From: Ruminococcus sp. UBA946
Lineage (GTDB): Bacteria; Bacillota; Clostridia; Oscillospirales; Ruminococcaceae
Length of the DNA: 6,183 nt
Direction of reading: 5' to 3'
Assembly (NCBI GenBank): GCA_002293295.1
Contig: DBCY01000087.1
Location: 240 to 6,422, forward strand
Below the pieces are notes generated by a model. The model searched no databases. It was not told the DNA's origin and saw nothing but the letters and a program-made list of their open reading frames with translations. The position numbers and the translations under genes are program-made. Every line of letters begins with the position of its first letter. Position 1 is the first letter of the stretch. Shown here in pieces: positions 6,167 to 6,183 of the stretch.

Positions 6167-6183
6167 AAAAAGCAGAGCTTTTT
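6167..6183 (+). terminator. Rho-independent terminator, truncated by the window end
   Basis: AAAAAGC (6167-6173), loop AGA, then GCTTTTT (6177-6183) gives an A-tract/GC/T-tract hairpin about 90 bases after tgt. On the other strand the same bases read as a hairpin followed by TTTTTT, so it could also stop a convergent gene beyond the window. The GC part of the stem is only two pairs, and the T-run is cut by the end of the sequence, so its strength cannot be judged. The second palindrome (6137-6158) ends only 8 bases upstream and might contribute. Confidence 0.55.

Noticed and set aside
1..6183. Defense system, prophage, CRISPR array or insertion sequence
   Set aside because: All four genes are ordinary chromosomal families, there is no transposase, integrase or spaced repeat array, and the MoxR AAA+ gene sits in its usual envelope-type context and not beside nuclease or effector genes.

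Overview
The window holds four complete, co-directional protein genes on the + strand and almost no non-coding space. The largest gap is the 103 bases after the last gene, which is filled with inverted repeats. Moderate G+C, Shine-Dalgarno-led starts, Firmicutes-style protein families and short operon spacing suggest a Gram-positive Clostridia-type bacterium. An Oscillospirales/Ruminococcus-like gut organism is my best guess, but it is an inference from overall style and not from a marker gene.

Layout. Bases 1-96 are an AT-rich leader. It contains a tandem 7-base repeat, a consensus-like -35 box at the edge of that repeat, and the ribosome binding site of the first gene. Bases 97-4881 carry a three-gene unit: a MoxR-type AAA+ ATPase, a membrane-anchored DUF58 protein (1 base downstream) and a large polytopic transglutaminase-like protein of the TgpA/YebA type (38 bases downstream). 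Bases 4882-4949 are a short AT-rich spacer with plausible promoter elements. Bases 4950-6080 encode queuine/preQ1 tRNA-guanine transglycosylase (tgt). Bases 6081-6183 contain two perfect inverted repeats and then a small A-stem-T hairpin that looks like a rho-independent, possibly bidirectional, terminator cut by the window end.

How the genes work together. MoxR + DUF58 + transglutaminase-like membrane protein is a recurrent bacterial gene trio, e.g. yeaC-yeaD-yebA in Bacillus subtilis and PA2875-PA2874-PA2873 in Pseudomonas aeruginosa. The usual working model is that the MoxR ATPase acts as a chaperone-like remodeler, with the DUF58 protein and the papain-fold membrane enzyme as partners at the cell envelope. 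The substrate of this trio is not established. The tgt gene belongs to a different process (queuosine modification of tRNA) and probably has its own promoter.

I found no sign of a mobile element, CRISPR array, RNA gene or clearly new system. The most interesting details are the Asp-to-Glu change in the transglutaminase triad, the repeat-built extracellular linker, the hairpin that swallows the transglutaminase stop codon, and the stacked palindromes after tgt.
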